Notes: generated by a model not told the origin, from the sequence alone. Counted from the stretch's first letter, positions 45,264 to 54,683 are shown. The stretch: DNA of 64,000 nucleotides from Planctomycetaceae bacterium (GCA_002685935.1 NYZD01000175.1:1-64000), one strand, 5' to 3'. Translations and numbers: made by a program.

Positions 45264-45881
45264 TTATGTCTCTTCATCCATCAACCGGCCCGCATCACTG
45301 CGCACCAGTTCCTGTCCGTGCTCAATCAACTGCCGCCGCATGCGCTTCAATCGCGTTGCCACGGTGCCGTCAATCAGCTTGTCGCCGACGCGAATCTTCA
45401 GCCCGCCCAGCAGTTGTTCATCCACATGCGGGTGCAGCGTCGCCCGACGACCGATCGCTGCGCCGATCCGATCCGCCACACCGTTCAATTGCCCACCATC
45501 CAGCGGCCGAGCCGTGTAGATGTCCACGTCCACCTCGCCGCGCCGATCCTTCACCAGCGCCGCCAAAGCCGTGTGGATCCCCGCCAGGCGATCCAGCCGA
45601 CCCTTGCTGTTGATCACGTGCAGCGATCGATACAAAAGATCACTGATCCGCCCGTGGAAAATCTGTTCAATCGAGTTGGCCCGTCGCTCCGCCGTGATCG
45701 CCTTGCTCGCGAACAACGCCTTTAGCGACGCATCCGCCGCGCACAGATCGACAATCTGCCCCAGCTCGTCCGTCACCTCTGCCAGCGCGCCGCCTTCGTC
45801 CGCCAGATCGAACAGCGCCTCGGCGTACGTGCGGTCCACCGCCTGAGCGATTCCCGGGTTATCCAACGTCGTCTCAGCCAT
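45264..45881 (-). CDS. atpH: F0F1 ATP synthase subunit delta
   Basis: A 205-residue F1 stalk subunit linking F1 to the b subunits. N-terminal AQAVDRTYAEALFDLADEGG (about 12-31) and C-terminal VGDKLIDGTVATRLKRMRRQL are standard OSCP/delta family features. The ATG at 45881 was preferred over GTG 45884 because of its spacing from GGGAA. It lies between atpF and atpA, in normal order. Confidence 0.94.
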   Translation of the reverse strand: MAETTLDNPGIAQAVDRTYAEALFDLADEGGALAEVTDELGQIVDLCAADASLKALFASKAITAERRANSIEQIFHGRISDLLYRSLHVINSKGRLDRLAGIHTALAALVKDRRGEVDVDIYTARPLDGGQLNGVADRIGAAIGRRATLHPHVDEQLLGGLKIRVGDKLIDGTVATRLKRMRRQLIEHGQELVRSDAGRLMDEET

Positions 45882-45905
45882 CACACTTCCCGTCAGGACG
45901 CAATC

Positions 45906-46556
45906 TCAACCCGCGTCTTCAAGCCGACCCAATTCGTTCAGCGATTCGTCGACCAGTCGCTGCGTGTCCGAATCGTCAATCTCACGTTGCAGCACCTTGC
46001 CCGCCACCGCCGTCGCCAGTGAAGCCGCATGGCCATACAAATCCTGCAATGCCTGCTGACGTGCCAGCTTGATGTCATCGGTCGCACGCTCACGCATCCG
46101 TCCGATCTCCGCCTCGATCTCGCTGACCCGCTGAGCGCCCGCCTTGTCCGCATCCGCCCGCGCGTGCTCAATCAGCTTCCGCGCTTCGGCGTGCGCCTCG
46201 GTCAACTTCTGCTGATATTCCGCCAGCGTCTGCTGCGCCGTCTGATTCGCCTGCTCCGCCGCCGCCAGATCGCTGCGCTGCTTCTCCTCGCGTGCCAGCA
46301 ACCCCTTCAAGATGTTCGGCCAGACAAACTTGCTCAACACACCCAACAGGATCAGAAACAACAACAATGTCCACACGAATGTGCCGCTGTCCACGTCAAG
46401 CAGAAAGGGTTGCTCGACATGCGCTTCTTCAGCGCCCTCAGTCGCGCCTTCCGACGTTGCCTGAGTATCCGGCTCCGCCGCGATCAATACCGATCCGCTA
46501 CCGGGCCCCATCAACACGATCACACCCAGCAGCACACATAAGAAATCACGAACCAT
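45906..46556 (-). CDS. atpF: F0F1 ATP synthase subunit b with N-terminal signal-like extension
   Basis: A 216-residue peripheral-stalk subunit. The membrane helix FVWTLLLFLILLGVLSKFVW (about 59-78) and the long charged helix after it are typical. Unlike the usual subunit b (about 156-170), it starts with a hydrophobic signal-like segment (about 4-26) and a Glu/Thr-rich stretch (27-50). Either the extension is cleaved or it spans the membrane a second time. The ATG at 46556 has GGAG upstream. Confidence 0.93.
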   Translation of the reverse strand: MVRDFLCVLLGVIVLMGPGSGSVLIAAEPDTQATSEGATEGAEEAHVEQPFLLDVDSGTFVWTLLLFLILLGVLSKFVWPNILKGLLAREEKQRSDLAAAEQANQTAQQTLAEYQQKLTEAHAEARKLIEHARADADKAGAQRVSEIEAEIGRMRERATDDIKLARQQALQDLYGHAASLATAVAGKVLQREIDDSDTQRLVDESLNELGRLEDAG

Positions 46557-46630
46557 CACAAACTCCTGCGGGGGTTTCCGACCTATTGCTCAAACAGCGC
46601 GGGAACCGACCGATGCCCCAGGAATGATGA

Positions 46631-46891
46631 TCAGACCAGGAATCCCAGGATCACCATTGAGATCACGGCCAAACCTTCGATCAGTGCCGCGGCGATAATC
46701 ATGTTCGTGCCAATCGTGCCGCTGGCCTCCGGTTGACGAGCGATCGCTTCGACCGCGCCTGTTCCGATGCGACCAATGCCTAGGCCCGCGCCGTTCACCG
46801 TCAACCCGAATCCCAAGCCCTTGCCCAGGACCTTCAGGCCGTCGTCGCCGATTAACGTTTGCGCTTCTTGTGCCAATGTCAGCAGACTCAT
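46631..46891 (-). CDS. atpE: F0F1 ATP synthase subunit c
   Basis: An 86-residue rotor protein of two hydrophobic helices joined by the polar loop ARQPEA (51-56). The ion-binding carboxylate is E72 in AALIEGLAVIS. The Gln, Val and Ser/Thr partners expected in Na+-dependent c subunits are not present, so a proton-translocating ring is more likely. Spacing to neighbours is 74 bases (atpF) and 137 bases (atpB). GGGAG precedes the ATG. Confidence 0.97.
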   Translation of the reverse strand: MSLLTLAQEAQTLIGDDGLKVLGKGLGFGLTVNGAGLGIGRIGTGAVEAIARQPEASGTIGTNMIIAAALIEGLAVISMVILGFLV

Positions 46892-47028
46892 AGTCGATGT
46901 CTCCCTGTGCCCGACCCGCGAGCACGCTCATTCAAAGCCGACGATTCACTTTCGTACCCGAGCGATGTCGGCAACCGCGGGGCCGTCTGTCGTCAATCAC
47001 GAGCCAATGCCCGTGTTTGTTTTCAAAG

Positions 47029-47946
47029 TCAATGCTCTGCCGCCGCCTCAACGTGATCATGCTCCTGCTCATCGTGATGAACCGCGCCGGCCGCAATAAA
47101 CAACACCGTCAGGAACGTAAAGATAAACGCCTGTAAGAAGGCCACGAACAACTCCAGCAACGATATCGCCGTCGCACCCAACATCACGACCGCGCCGACC
47201 GCAATCCCCGCCGCTAATACCTTCACCCCCGTGATGATCCCGATCATCGCCGCGATAACCAGATGCCCCGCAACCATGTTCCCGAAAAGACGCATCGCCA
47301 AGACGACGCACTTGATGAACAGTCCCAGCACCTCGAGAAATACCAGAGGCACCGCGATAAATACCATCGGCCACGGCGTCAACGGCACCGGACAGAAATG
47401 CTTGAAATACGCAATGCCCTGCTCGCGGATGCCTACCCCGACAATCATGATCAATGACAAAACTGCCAACGGCCCGGTCACTCCCAGGTTGCTCGTCGCC
47501 GTGCCGCCAATATGGGCCGTCGTGTTCGCAGCCTGATGCCAATCCCCCGTGACGATCCCATCGATGAACCCAAGAATCGCTCCAAACGGCACCATCCCCA
47601 GCAGATTGCAGAACACCACAAAGAAGAACACCGTCCAAACGTAGTAAATATACTTGTCCGTCAGTTTCCCCAGCGTCGGACGCACGATCTCGCTACGAAG
47701 ATACTCACAGATCACTTCAAATATCTGTGACACGCGGCCCTTCGTGATATATGCATCTACCCCGCTGCCGCGCGGCCTGATCCGGGACGCCAGCACCGAG
47801 AACGCCAGCAACACCAGCACCGCCGCAACCAACGCCATCAACATGTGATTGGTCAACCATTCCGTGCCGAACACCTTGTGTGGCAGCACGTGGCCCATCA
47901 GGTGTTCGCTATCGGCGCCAAGTGTCAGGGACCAGCAGGGCTGCAC
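47029..47946 (-). CDS. atpB: F0F1 ATP synthase subunit a
   Basis: A 305-residue membrane subunit with the essential arginine R219 in MRLFGNMVAGH (218-228) and the C-terminal ELFVAFLQAFIFTFLTVLF helix. It begins with GTG preceded by GGGAGGT at ideal spacing and overlaps the AtpI-like gene by 22 bases. A His/Glu-rich tail (VHHDEQEHDHVEAAAEH) may be a planctomycete feature. Confidence 0.95.
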   Translation of the reverse strand: MQPCWSLTLGADSEHLMGHVLPHKVFGTEWLTNHMLMALVAAVLVLLAFSVLASRIRPRGSGVDAYITKGRVSQIFEVICEYLRSEIVRPTLGKLTDKYIYYVWTVFFFVVFCNLLGMVPFGAILGFIDGIVTGDWHQAANTTAHIGGTATSNLGVTGPLAVLSLIMIVGVGIREQGIAYFKHFCPVPLTPWPMVFIAVPLVFLEVLGLFIKCVVLAMRLFGNMVAGHLVIAAMIGIITGVKVLAAGIAVGAVVMLGATAISLLELFVAFLQAFIFTFLTVLFIAAGAVHHDEQEHDHVEAAAEH

Positions 47947-48416
47947 GTGCCCACCTCCCTGGATTCGCCGGAGCCATCATGACCGACGGTCGCTTCCGAC
48001 AGACCAGCCGTGATCGACCGCAGATAATGTTTGAACATGTGCACTTCTACCAACATGATCAACAGATACCATCCCAGCATCCACAACACCGTCGGCAGCT
48101 TCGCATACGTCAGACCCACGACCAGCAACGCCGCGCTGCCCGCGCAGATCGCCAGTCGCACCACCGTACCGGCCAGGATGCAAATCAGAACGCGCGCCAA
48201 GGAGTCACGGCTCGCACGGTAAACCAACACCAGCGAAACCAACGCCGCGATAGAAGTCGCCCCCACCGCCGTCAAGCACGGCACCAAGTGCCCCGACCAA
48301 CCTCTCCATTCAATCAGACCCAGCGAAATCCCAGTCCCCAACAGAACAACCAGGCACAGCCACTGCATCGCGCGTTGCAGGTTGAACGTCGGAATCTTGA
48401 TCTCACTATCGCTCAT
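47925..48416 (-). CDS. AtpI-like ATP synthase assembly membrane protein
   Basis: A 163-residue hydrophobic protein with four predicted helices. Position directly before atpB and small size match the AtpI/AtpR group, thought to assist c-ring assembly or Mg2+ supply. Its stop lies 22 bases inside atpB, so translation is coupled. Sequence similarity within this family is weak; the call depends on context. Confidence 0.65.
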   Translation of the reverse strand: MSDSEIKIPTFNLQRAMQWLCLVVLLGTGISLGLIEWRGWSGHLVPCLTAVGATSIAALVSLVLVYRASRDSLARVLICILAGTVVRLAICAGSAALLVVGLTYAKLPTVLWMLGWYLLIMLVEVHMFKHYLRSITAGLSEATVGHDGSGESREVGTCSPAGP

Positions 48417-48642
48417 CGTCCTGTTCCGTCGCGTCCCGAGTCTCGTCCGCGTCCCGGTTCGCCCTCAGCGCTTCCTTGATAAACAGATAAAAACTTCCGA
48501 CGAAACCGATGCCCCCGCCGATCAACATGCCGGTCTCGCCGCCGATAAACCAGCCGATCAGACCGCAAATAATCGCGGCCCCGGCCAATTCCAGGCCCAT
48601 GCCTGCATGCCGCCACGGGTTCGGTCCGTTGCTCGATCCCAT
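48406..48642 (-). CDS. AtpZ-like small membrane protein of ATP synthase operon
   Basis: A 78-residue protein with two helices: GMGLELAGAAIICGLIGWFI and MLIGGGIGFVGSFYLFI, and a charged tail. AtpZ/F0F1-ATPase gene 1 proteins have this layout and the G-x-G pattern. ATG 48642 was chosen; TTG 48672 would add ten residues. It overlaps the AtpI-like gene by 11 bases and is the first gene after the promoter at 48712-48740. Confidence 0.65.
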   Translation of the reverse strand: MGSSNGPNPWRHAGMGLELAGAAIICGLIGWFIGGETGMLIGGGIGFVGSFYLFIKEALRANRDADETRDATEQDDER

Positions 48643-48711
48643 GAGTCCAAATGGTGGCTCAGGCCGTGACAAACCGCCCGCTGCGCCCGCTCAACCGCAG
48701 CGCAGACGCCC

Positions 48712-48740
48712 AGAGTAGGAACCGGCCCAAGGGGTGTCAA
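48712..48740 (-). promoter_or_regulatory. Promoter of the ATP synthase operon
   Basis: On the minus strand TTGACA (48740-48735), a perfect -35, and TACTCT (48717-48712) are 17 bases apart. Initiation near 48705 puts the AtpZ-like gene about 60 bases downstream. Confidence 0.65.
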
Positions 48741-48923
48741 CCGACCCGTTTTCGCCGTTCCACCCGCCGCCGACGCGCCGCGCGCCGACGCCCAACCACA
48801 TCCAAAACACTACGCTCGCACACCCCCGACAGCCGACGAGTACAATACCCTCGCCATGAGCGCACACGGACCGTGCGCCCCCGCACCGGCACCCATCGCG
48901 CCCGCCGGCGAAACGGAGTTCAC

Positions 48924-50993
48924 ATGACCGCACAGCCCGTCGCGACCCACACCCCGCCCGCCGCCGTACAAGCCGACCACATCATCAACTGCGGTGCAGA
49001 CTCCGACCCGAACACCCAGACCGAATGGCTGCTGACCAACGGGCTCGGCGGATTCGCCATGGGCACCGTCGCCGCCGTCAATACCCGCCGATACCACGGC
49101 CTCCTCGTCGCCTCCAAACACCCCCCCGTCCAGCGCATCAACACCGTCGCCGCCCTCGGCGAAACCCTCACCTTCGACGATCAGCAAATCGAACTGTTCA
49201 ACCACCCCTTCCACACCGAAGACGGCGATCCCGTCGTCGCCCCGCAGGGCTGGCGCCATCTCCGCCGCTTTGAACTCCGCACCGGCCATTGGTGCCGATG
49301 GACTTTTCAACTCGACGGCTTCGAACTCATCAAGGAACTCCGCCTCGTGCGACATCGCAACGTCGCCGCCGTCCAATACCGCATCGAACCCATCGCCGAC
49401 GCCATCCAACCCCTGCCCCTGCCCATCTCCATTCGCGTCGCCCCCTTCATCGCCCTGCGTGATTTCCACACCCTCCGCCGCGCCGGGGCGCCCATGCGAT
49501 GTGAATCCACCGACCGACGCATCGCCGTCCAGGCCGACAGCGAACCGCCGGTCCACCTGCTCGCCGACGGCGGCGCGTTCAATGAACAACCCGACTGGTG
49601 GTACGGGCTCCGCCTCGACCGGGAAACCGAGCGCGGCCTCGATGACACCGAAGACCTCTTCGTCCCCGGATCATTTCAACACGTCCTCAGCGTCACCGGC
49701 GCATCCTGGACCATCTGCTTTGGCACCGAACAGATCGATCAGGACACCGCCGCCGGCGCGTTCGATCAACGTGCCGACCACCTCGCCCCACTCGTCCAAC
49801 ATGTCCAATCCCAAACCCCCGCCTCATCCGACCCCGCCGGCCTCGAATCCCTCGTCCGCGCCTCCGATGCCTTCGTCGTCCAGCGCGGCTCCGACCAGAG
49901 TTGGTCCGCCTCCATCATCGCCGGATATCCCTGGTTCGGTGACTGGGGCCGAGATACCATGATCGCCCTGCCCGGCCTCCTGCTCGCCACCGGGCGCGAC
50001 GACGAAGCCCGCTCCGTCCTCACCACCTTCGCCGCCGCCCAGCACGATGGCCTCATCCCCAACCTCTTTGACGAGCGCACCGACACCCCCCACTACAACA
50101 CCGTCGATGCCAGTCTCTGGTTCATCCACGCCGCCCTCGAATACACCGCCGCCACCAGGGATCGCCGCACCTGGACCGAACTGCTCCTGCCGACCTGTCG
50201 CCAGATCATCAATCACTACATGCGGGGCACCCAGTTCGACATCCACATGGATGGCGACGGACTGATCTCCGCCGGCAACCCCAACACCCAACTCACCTGG
50301 ATGGACGCCCAGACCGACGGCGTCGTGTTCACCCCGCGCCACGGCAAAGCCGTTGAGATCAACGCCCTGTGGTACCGCGCCCTCATCGGCTTGGCCCTTG
50401 TCCTGTCCGAACGTGAACCCGCCGAAGCCGAGCACCTCAACAAACTCGCCGCCCGCGTCAAGCGCAGCTTCAACCGAACTTTCTGGTCAGACGAAACCGG
50501 CTGCCTCATCGATCACGTACGCGGCGATGACGAACGCGACACCGCCCTGCGACCCAATCAGGTCTTCGCCGTCTCCCTGCCCGTCTCCCCCCTGCCGCGC
50601 ACCAAACAGATGCGCGTCATGCAAACCTTGCGCAACGATCTGCTCACCCCCATGGGCCTGCGCTCACTTTCGCCCCACGATCGCAACTACCACGGCCGGT
50701 ACCAAGGCGCACCCTTCCAGCGCGACAAGGCCTACCACCAAGGCACCGTCTGGGGTTGGCTCATCGGCCCGTTCACCGAGGGCTGGCTGCGCGCCCATCG
50801 CTTCAGCGAAAAATCCAAAACCGAAGCGCGCACCTTCATCGCACCGCTCATCGAGCATTTGCAGAACACCGGCCTCGGCCAGATTCACGAGATTTTTGAG
50901 GGGGATCCCCCACACGAGCCGCGCGGCACCATCGCCCAGGCCTGGTCCATCTCGGAATTGCTACGGGTCGCGGCCTTGCTGGATCGATCTTAA
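48924..50993 (+). CDS. Glycogen debranching enzyme (archaeal/bacterial GDE type)
   Basis: A 689-residue protein. N-terminal GDE_N domain with TEWLLTNGLGGFAMGTVAAVN (33-53) and RRYHGLLVAS; C-terminal (alpha/alpha)6 amylo-1,6-glucosidase domain with AGYPWFGDWGRDTMIALPGL (about 320-340) and GTVWGWLIGPF. Acidic residues in WGRDT and HYNTVDASLW correspond to the family active site. It should remove alpha-1,6 branches from glycogen-like glucans. ATG 48924 has CGGAG five bases upstream. Its stop directly abuts the PilZ gene's stop on the other strand. Confidence 0.92.
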   Translation: MTAQPVATHTPPAAVQADHIINCGADSDPNTQTEWLLTNGLGGFAMGTVAAVNTRRYHGLLVASKHPPVQRINTVAALGETLTFDDQQIELFNHPFHTEDGDPVVAPQGWRHLRRFELRTGHWCRWTFQLDGFELIKELRLVRHRNVAAVQYRIEPIADAIQPLPLPISIRVAPFIALRDFHTLRRAGAPMRCESTDRRIAVQADSEPPVHLLADGGAFNEQPDWWYGLRLDRETERGLDDTEDLFVPGSFQHVLSVTGASWTICFGTEQIDQDTAAGAFDQRADHLAPLVQHVQSQTPASSDPAGLESLVRASDAFVVQRGSDQSWSASIIAGYPWFGDWGRDTMIALPGLLLATGRDDEARSVLTTFAAAQHDGLIPNLFDERTDTPHYNTVDASLWFIHAALEYTAATRDRRTWTELLLPTCRQIINHYMRGTQFDIHMDGDGLISAGNPNTQLTWMDAQTDGVVFTPRHGKAVEINALWYRALIGLALVLSEREPAEAEHLNKLAARVKRSFNRTFWSDETGCLIDHVRGDDERDTALRPNQVFAVSLPVSPLPRTKQMRVMQTLRNDLLTPMGLRSLSPHDRNYHGRYQGAPFQRDKAYHQGTVWGWLIGPFTEGWLRAHRFSEKSKTEARTFIAPLIEHLQNTGLGQIHEIFEGDPPHEPRGTIAQAWSISELLRVAALLDRS

Positions 50994-51323
50994 CTACGCC
51001 GCTTGCGCCACCGCCCGCACCGTCTCGAAATGCACGCCGGCCGTGATCCGGTCGCCTGCCCGGTGCATATGGATCAACACCGCCGGCCGCATCTCATCGT
51101 GATCCACCACGCCCGCCGAGCTTGTCGGGTCCACGTACAACTCGATGCGGTCGCCGCGTGTCAGCAGATCGCCCGTCGCCACCTCGATCAAGGCGCCGCT
51201 CCCCGACAGGTTCCGCACTCGCGCCGATCGGTACCGCCTATTCAACGGATTGAATACCTTCGCTGAACATTCAACATTGATGCGCGGATTATGACGACGT
51301 TCAATCGGGCTCTGATCTGACAT
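50994..51323 (-). CDS. PilZ domain protein
   Basis: A 109-residue PilZ protein likely to bind cyclic di-GMP. The RxxxR-like RRHNPRINVE (9-18) and NLSGSG (38-43) blocks are the two ligand-contacting motifs, and the beta-barrel fills the rest. No other domain is attached, so it would act through a partner. It converges with the debranching enzyme with zero bases between stop codons. Confidence 0.87.
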   Translation of the reverse strand: MSDQSPIERRHNPRINVECSAKVFNPLNRRYRSARVRNLSGSGALIEVATGDLLTRGDRIELYVDPTSSAGVVDHDEMRPAVLIHMHRAGDRITAGVHFETVRAVAQAA

Positions 51324-51410
51324 GGCACGGGTCTCGCCGATAGACTTGATCCAACCGTGTTATCGGCAGCCCGTGCGACCCGGTTAACCACGATTTCGCG
51401 CCCCAGCCCC

Positions 51411-52040
51411 TCACGATCGGCCGACAGATTCCAGTTGCTCCAGCGCGTCGCCCGACCCCACGACGATGACCTTCTCCCCCGCCGCGAGCGTGTGATCCGC
51501 CGGTGGATTGAACCGCCGGTCGCCGTCTGCGCTATCCACCGCGAGCACGATCACCCCATGAATACTCGGCAACGCCAAATCCCGAAGCGATCGGCCCACA
51601 AACTCCGGCGTGTCGCTGACGTTCAGATGATCCACCACAATGTCGCGCTCGTGCGTCGCTTCCAGTAGATCCTCCATCGCCGGGTACATCAGCATCCGGT
51701 TCACCTTCAACGCTCCGATAATCGGCAGGCAGATCGCTCGACTCGCGCCCGCCAGCATCAACCGACGCTCCGTCGCCTCGGTCTCGGCCCGGGCGATGAT
51801 CGTCATCTCTGGTTTCAACTCGCGCGCCGTCAGCTTCGCATCAATATCACCCACCGTCGTGAAAATGTTCGCCGTGATGTGCAGCGCCTTCAGCACCGAC
51901 CGAGGCTCACTCCGCAGTCAGCCCAGCACCATGAACCCCACGATGCTCACCACCGCGCAGCTCAACAGACTGACAATGCTCAGCTCCAACTGCCGATGCA
52001 TCAACAGACTGCCGGGCGCCGATGGGATCTTCGGGCCCAT
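51411..52040 (-). pseudogene. Remnant of a TrkA/RCK potassium channel-type gene
   Basis: Reading in one minus-strand frame from ATG 52040 gives MGPKIPSAPGSLLMHRQLE and a TM1-like hydrophobic helix, then an in-frame TGA at 51920-51918, then ITANIFTTVG, ELKPEMTIIARAETEA and a complete TrkA_C domain (DFVGRSLRDLALPSIHGVIVL, EKVIVVGS region). Missing are the selectivity filter/TM2 and most of the RCK NAD-binding domain, including GxGxxG. The piece after the TGA can start at GTG 51896 (161 aa). An in-frame stop plus internal loss indicates decay; a functional truncated TrkA_C protein from GTG is a less likely alternative. Confidence 0.65.
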
Positions 52041-52062
52041 GCCTTCGCTCTTCGGCCCAGGC

Positions 52063-52090
52063 TTCAACGAAACCAATATCCGGTTATAAT
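52063..52090 (+). promoter_or_regulatory. Promoter of argG
   Basis: TATAAT (52085-52090) is a perfect -10, with TTCAAC (52063-52068) as a weak -35 at 16 bases. Initiation near 52097 leaves a 51-base leader with a strong GGAGG site before argG. Confidence 0.6.
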
Positions 52091-52147
52091 GCTGGGTTCG
52101 GTGATCGTCTGTGATCGACCTGCCAACCCTCGGACGGAGGTGCACCA

Positions 52148-53377
52148 ATGAGTCAACCCAAACCCAAGAAGATCGTCCTTGCCTACTCCGGGGGCCTCGA
52201 CACCTCCGTGATCCTCCCCTGGCTCAAGCAGCGCTACCCCGGCGTCAAGCTCGTGGCCTTCGCCGCAGAGCTCGGTCAGGGCGATGAACTCAAAGGCATC
52301 ATCCGCAAGGCCAAAGCCAGCGGGGCCGACGAAGTCGTCGTCAAGGACCTCCGCCGCGAGTTCGCCGAGAAATACTGCTTCCCCATGCTCCGCGCTCACG
52401 CCGTGTACGAGAATGATTACTTGCTCGGCACCAGCGTCGCGCGCCCGCTCATCGCCCGCCACCAGGTCCTCGTCGCCAAACAGACCAACGCCGACGCCGT
52501 CAGTCACGGCGCAACCGGCAAGGGCAACGATCAGGTCCGCTTCGAGATAACCTACATGGCCCTCGCGCCCAAGCTCAAGATCATCAGCCCCTGGAAGGAC
52601 CCCCAGTTCCTCGCCGACGGACTCGACAGTCGCGAAGGGGCCGTCGATTACGCCGCCCAATACAACATCCCCGTCGATCAATCCAAGAAGAAGATTTACT
52701 CCCGGGATCGCAATCTCTGGCACATCTCTCACGAAGGCGCCGAGATCGAAGACCCCGCGACCGAACCCAAGGACTCCTGCCTCGTGACCACCGTCACCGT
52801 CAACAAGGCGCCGGCCAAGGCGCAGTACGTCAAGGTCGAATTCAAAGCCGGCAAACCCGTCGCCGTCAACGGCAGAAAACTGCCCGGCCACGAACTCGTC
52901 GCCAAACTCAACGCCCTCGGCGGCAAACACGCCGTCGGCGTCACCGTCCTGACCGAGAACCGCCTCGTCGGCATGAAGTCACGCGGCGTCTACGAAACGC
53001 CCGGCGGCACCATCCTCTATGAAGCCCACAAGGCACTCCAGCATCTCTGCCTCGAGCGCGATACCTACCATCAGGCCCAGCAGCTCGCCCTCCGCTACGC
53101 CGAGATCGTCTACAACGGCCAGTGGTTCCACCCCCTCCGCGAGGCCCTGCAGGCATTCTTCGATGAAGTGAATCAGGTGATCACCGGCACCGTGCGCATC
53201 AAGCTTCACAAGGGACGCGCCCTCGCCGTCGGCGCCGAGTCCCCCACCAGTCTCCACGATGCCGACCTCGCCAGCTTCGCCATGGGCGACTACGACGTCA
53301 CCGCCGCACGCGGATTCATCGACATCTACGGCCTGCCCATGAAAGTCCGTGGCCTGAAACAGAAAACCAAAGTGTAA
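52148..53377 (+). CDS. argG: Argininosuccinate synthase
   Basis: A 409-residue cytosolic ligase joining citrulline and aspartate with ATP in arginine biosynthesis. The PP-loop AYSGGLDTSVI (12-22) and downstream GATGKGNDQVRFE (about 120-132), HISHEGAEIEDP and the C-terminal SLHDADLASF blocks are typical. Length is standard. ATG follows GGAGGTGCACC. It stands alone; argH is not in the window. Confidence 0.97.
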   Translation: MSQPKPKKIVLAYSGGLDTSVILPWLKQRYPGVKLVAFAAELGQGDELKGIIRKAKASGADEVVVKDLRREFAEKYCFPMLRAHAVYENDYLLGTSVARPLIARHQVLVAKQTNADAVSHGATGKGNDQVRFEITYMALAPKLKIISPWKDPQFLADGLDSREGAVDYAAQYNIPVDQSKKKIYSRDRNLWHISHEGAEIEDPATEPKDSCLVTTVTVNKAPAKAQYVKVEFKAGKPVAVNGRKLPGHELVAKLNALGGKHAVGVTVLTENRLVGMKSRGVYETPGGTILYEAHKALQHLCLERDTYHQAQQLALRYAEIVYNGQWFHPLREALQAFFDEVNQVITGTVRIKLHKGRALAVGAESPTSLHDADLASFAMGDYDVTAARGFIDIYGLPMKVRGLKQKTKV

Positions 53378-53424
53378 TACGACCGCGTCGAGCGCCGCCG
53401 TGAAACGCAGCGCCCTTTCCTGCG

Positions 53425-54642
53425 CTAAGCTGCCGCCGTCTCACGCGGCGTCCGCGGAATCCAGAACGCCAGCCACAACGCCACGAAATACCCCAACCCC
53501 GTCCAGATCAGCGCATCGACCGGACCATATTCCTGTTGCTTTGCCACAAACCCCACGATCGTCGGAATCACCGCCCCCAACGCCCACGCCAATCCCATCA
53601 ACACCCCCGTGATCATGCTCTGATGTTTCGGGTCCAGCGCCTGTCCGTGCGCCACCCCCAGCGGGTTCGGACACCCCGTGAACCCGCCCGTCAGAAACAG
53701 CAGCACCAGAAACTCCCACTCCAGAAACTGCCGCCCCGTCACCCACGGCGTCAGCAGCAGGAAGTAGAAAAGACCGATCCCCATCGCCAGCGTGATGATC
53801 AACACCCGTTTCCGCCCCACGCGATCCGCGATCATCCCCACCGGAATAATCACGATCGCCGAGCCGAACACCAGCATCACGTGTCCGCCCCCTTTCACGA
53901 TCCAGTTCGAATACCCAAAATCTCTGGCCAACTCCGGCATGATGAAAATGAATCCGAAACCAATCCCCGACACCAGCGATAGCACGATGTACAACTCGAA
54001 CAGCTTCCCCCGCAGCTCCCAAATGCGGCTCAACATCGCCCCGATCGACGGTCGATCCTCGTGATGATTCTCCCGAGGCCGACACCACACCATCACCGCC
54101 AGCATGATCAACCCCACCGGAATGATCAGCCACTCAAGCTCCCTGTCCAATTTCACGTACACCCAACTGAACGTCAGATGGCTCAGGCTGAACCCCGTCA
54201 TCCCGCACATGATGTAAATTGAAACAAGCGTCGAACGCCGCCCCGCCGACGTGCTGCCCGCCAGCGATGCCCCCGCCGGGTGATACATCCCTTGGCCCGT
54301 TCGAATCAACAGTAAAACGACGCACAGCGCCACCCAGACCAGCGGATGATTCAAGTCCAGATACCGCGCCATCGGACCGAACAACAGCACCATCGCCGTC
54401 AGCCATGTCCCCAGCACGATGCACGTCCGCTGATGCCCACGATCCGCCCAATGTCCAAACACCGGCTGCATCATCGTCCCCGCGATCGTCGCCACCGTGG
54501 TGATCACCCCCGCCGCCGCTAGATCCACCCCCGCCAGCATCTTGAACATCGGCCACACCCCGCCCAGACAGTCCCCCAGCGCATGCGCAGCCGATATCGC
54601 GATGAACGTCTTGAGCGTCGCTGATCCAACCGCGCTGCGCAA
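53425..54642 (-). CDS. Major facilitator superfamily transporter
   Basis: A 405-residue inner-membrane protein with about 12 helices. N-terminal half contains SAAHALGDCLGGVWPMF and FGHWADRGHQRT (motif A like), with an acidic central loop (about 185-205, NHHEDRPS). It resembles drug/fosmidomycin-type exporters but substrate is open. TTG 54642 is chosen because GGAG lies seven bases upstream; TTG 54648 is also in frame. It converges with argG (47 bases) and is downstream of mdh beyond a terminator. Confidence 0.82.
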   Translation of the reverse strand: MRSAVGSATLKTFIAISAAHALGDCLGGVWPMFKMLAGVDLAAAGVITTVATIAGTMMQPVFGHWADRGHQRTCIVLGTWLTAMVLLFGPMARYLDLNHPLVWVALCVVLLLIRTGQGMYHPAGASLAGSTSAGRRSTLVSIYIMCGMTGFSLSHLTFSWVYVKLDRELEWLIIPVGLIMLAVMVWCRPRENHHEDRPSIGAMLSRIWELRGKLFELYIVLSLVSGIGFGFIFIMPELARDFGYSNWIVKGGGHVMLVFGSAIVIIPVGMIADRVGRKRVLIITLAMGIGLFYFLLLTPWVTGRQFLEWEFLVLLFLTGGFTGCPNPLGVAHGQALDPKHQSMITGVLMGLAWALGAVIPTIVGFVAKQQEYGPVDALIWTGLGYFVALWLAFWIPRTPRETAAA

Positions 54643-54683
54643 ATCCAATCTCCATCGAATCCCGAAGCAGACACTCTAGCAAG

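Noticed and set aside
51918-51920. TGA in the RCK remnant read as selenocysteine
   Set aside because: The surrounding protein also lacks whole domains, the position would be an ordinary membrane residue, and no SECIS-like hairpin was recognised.
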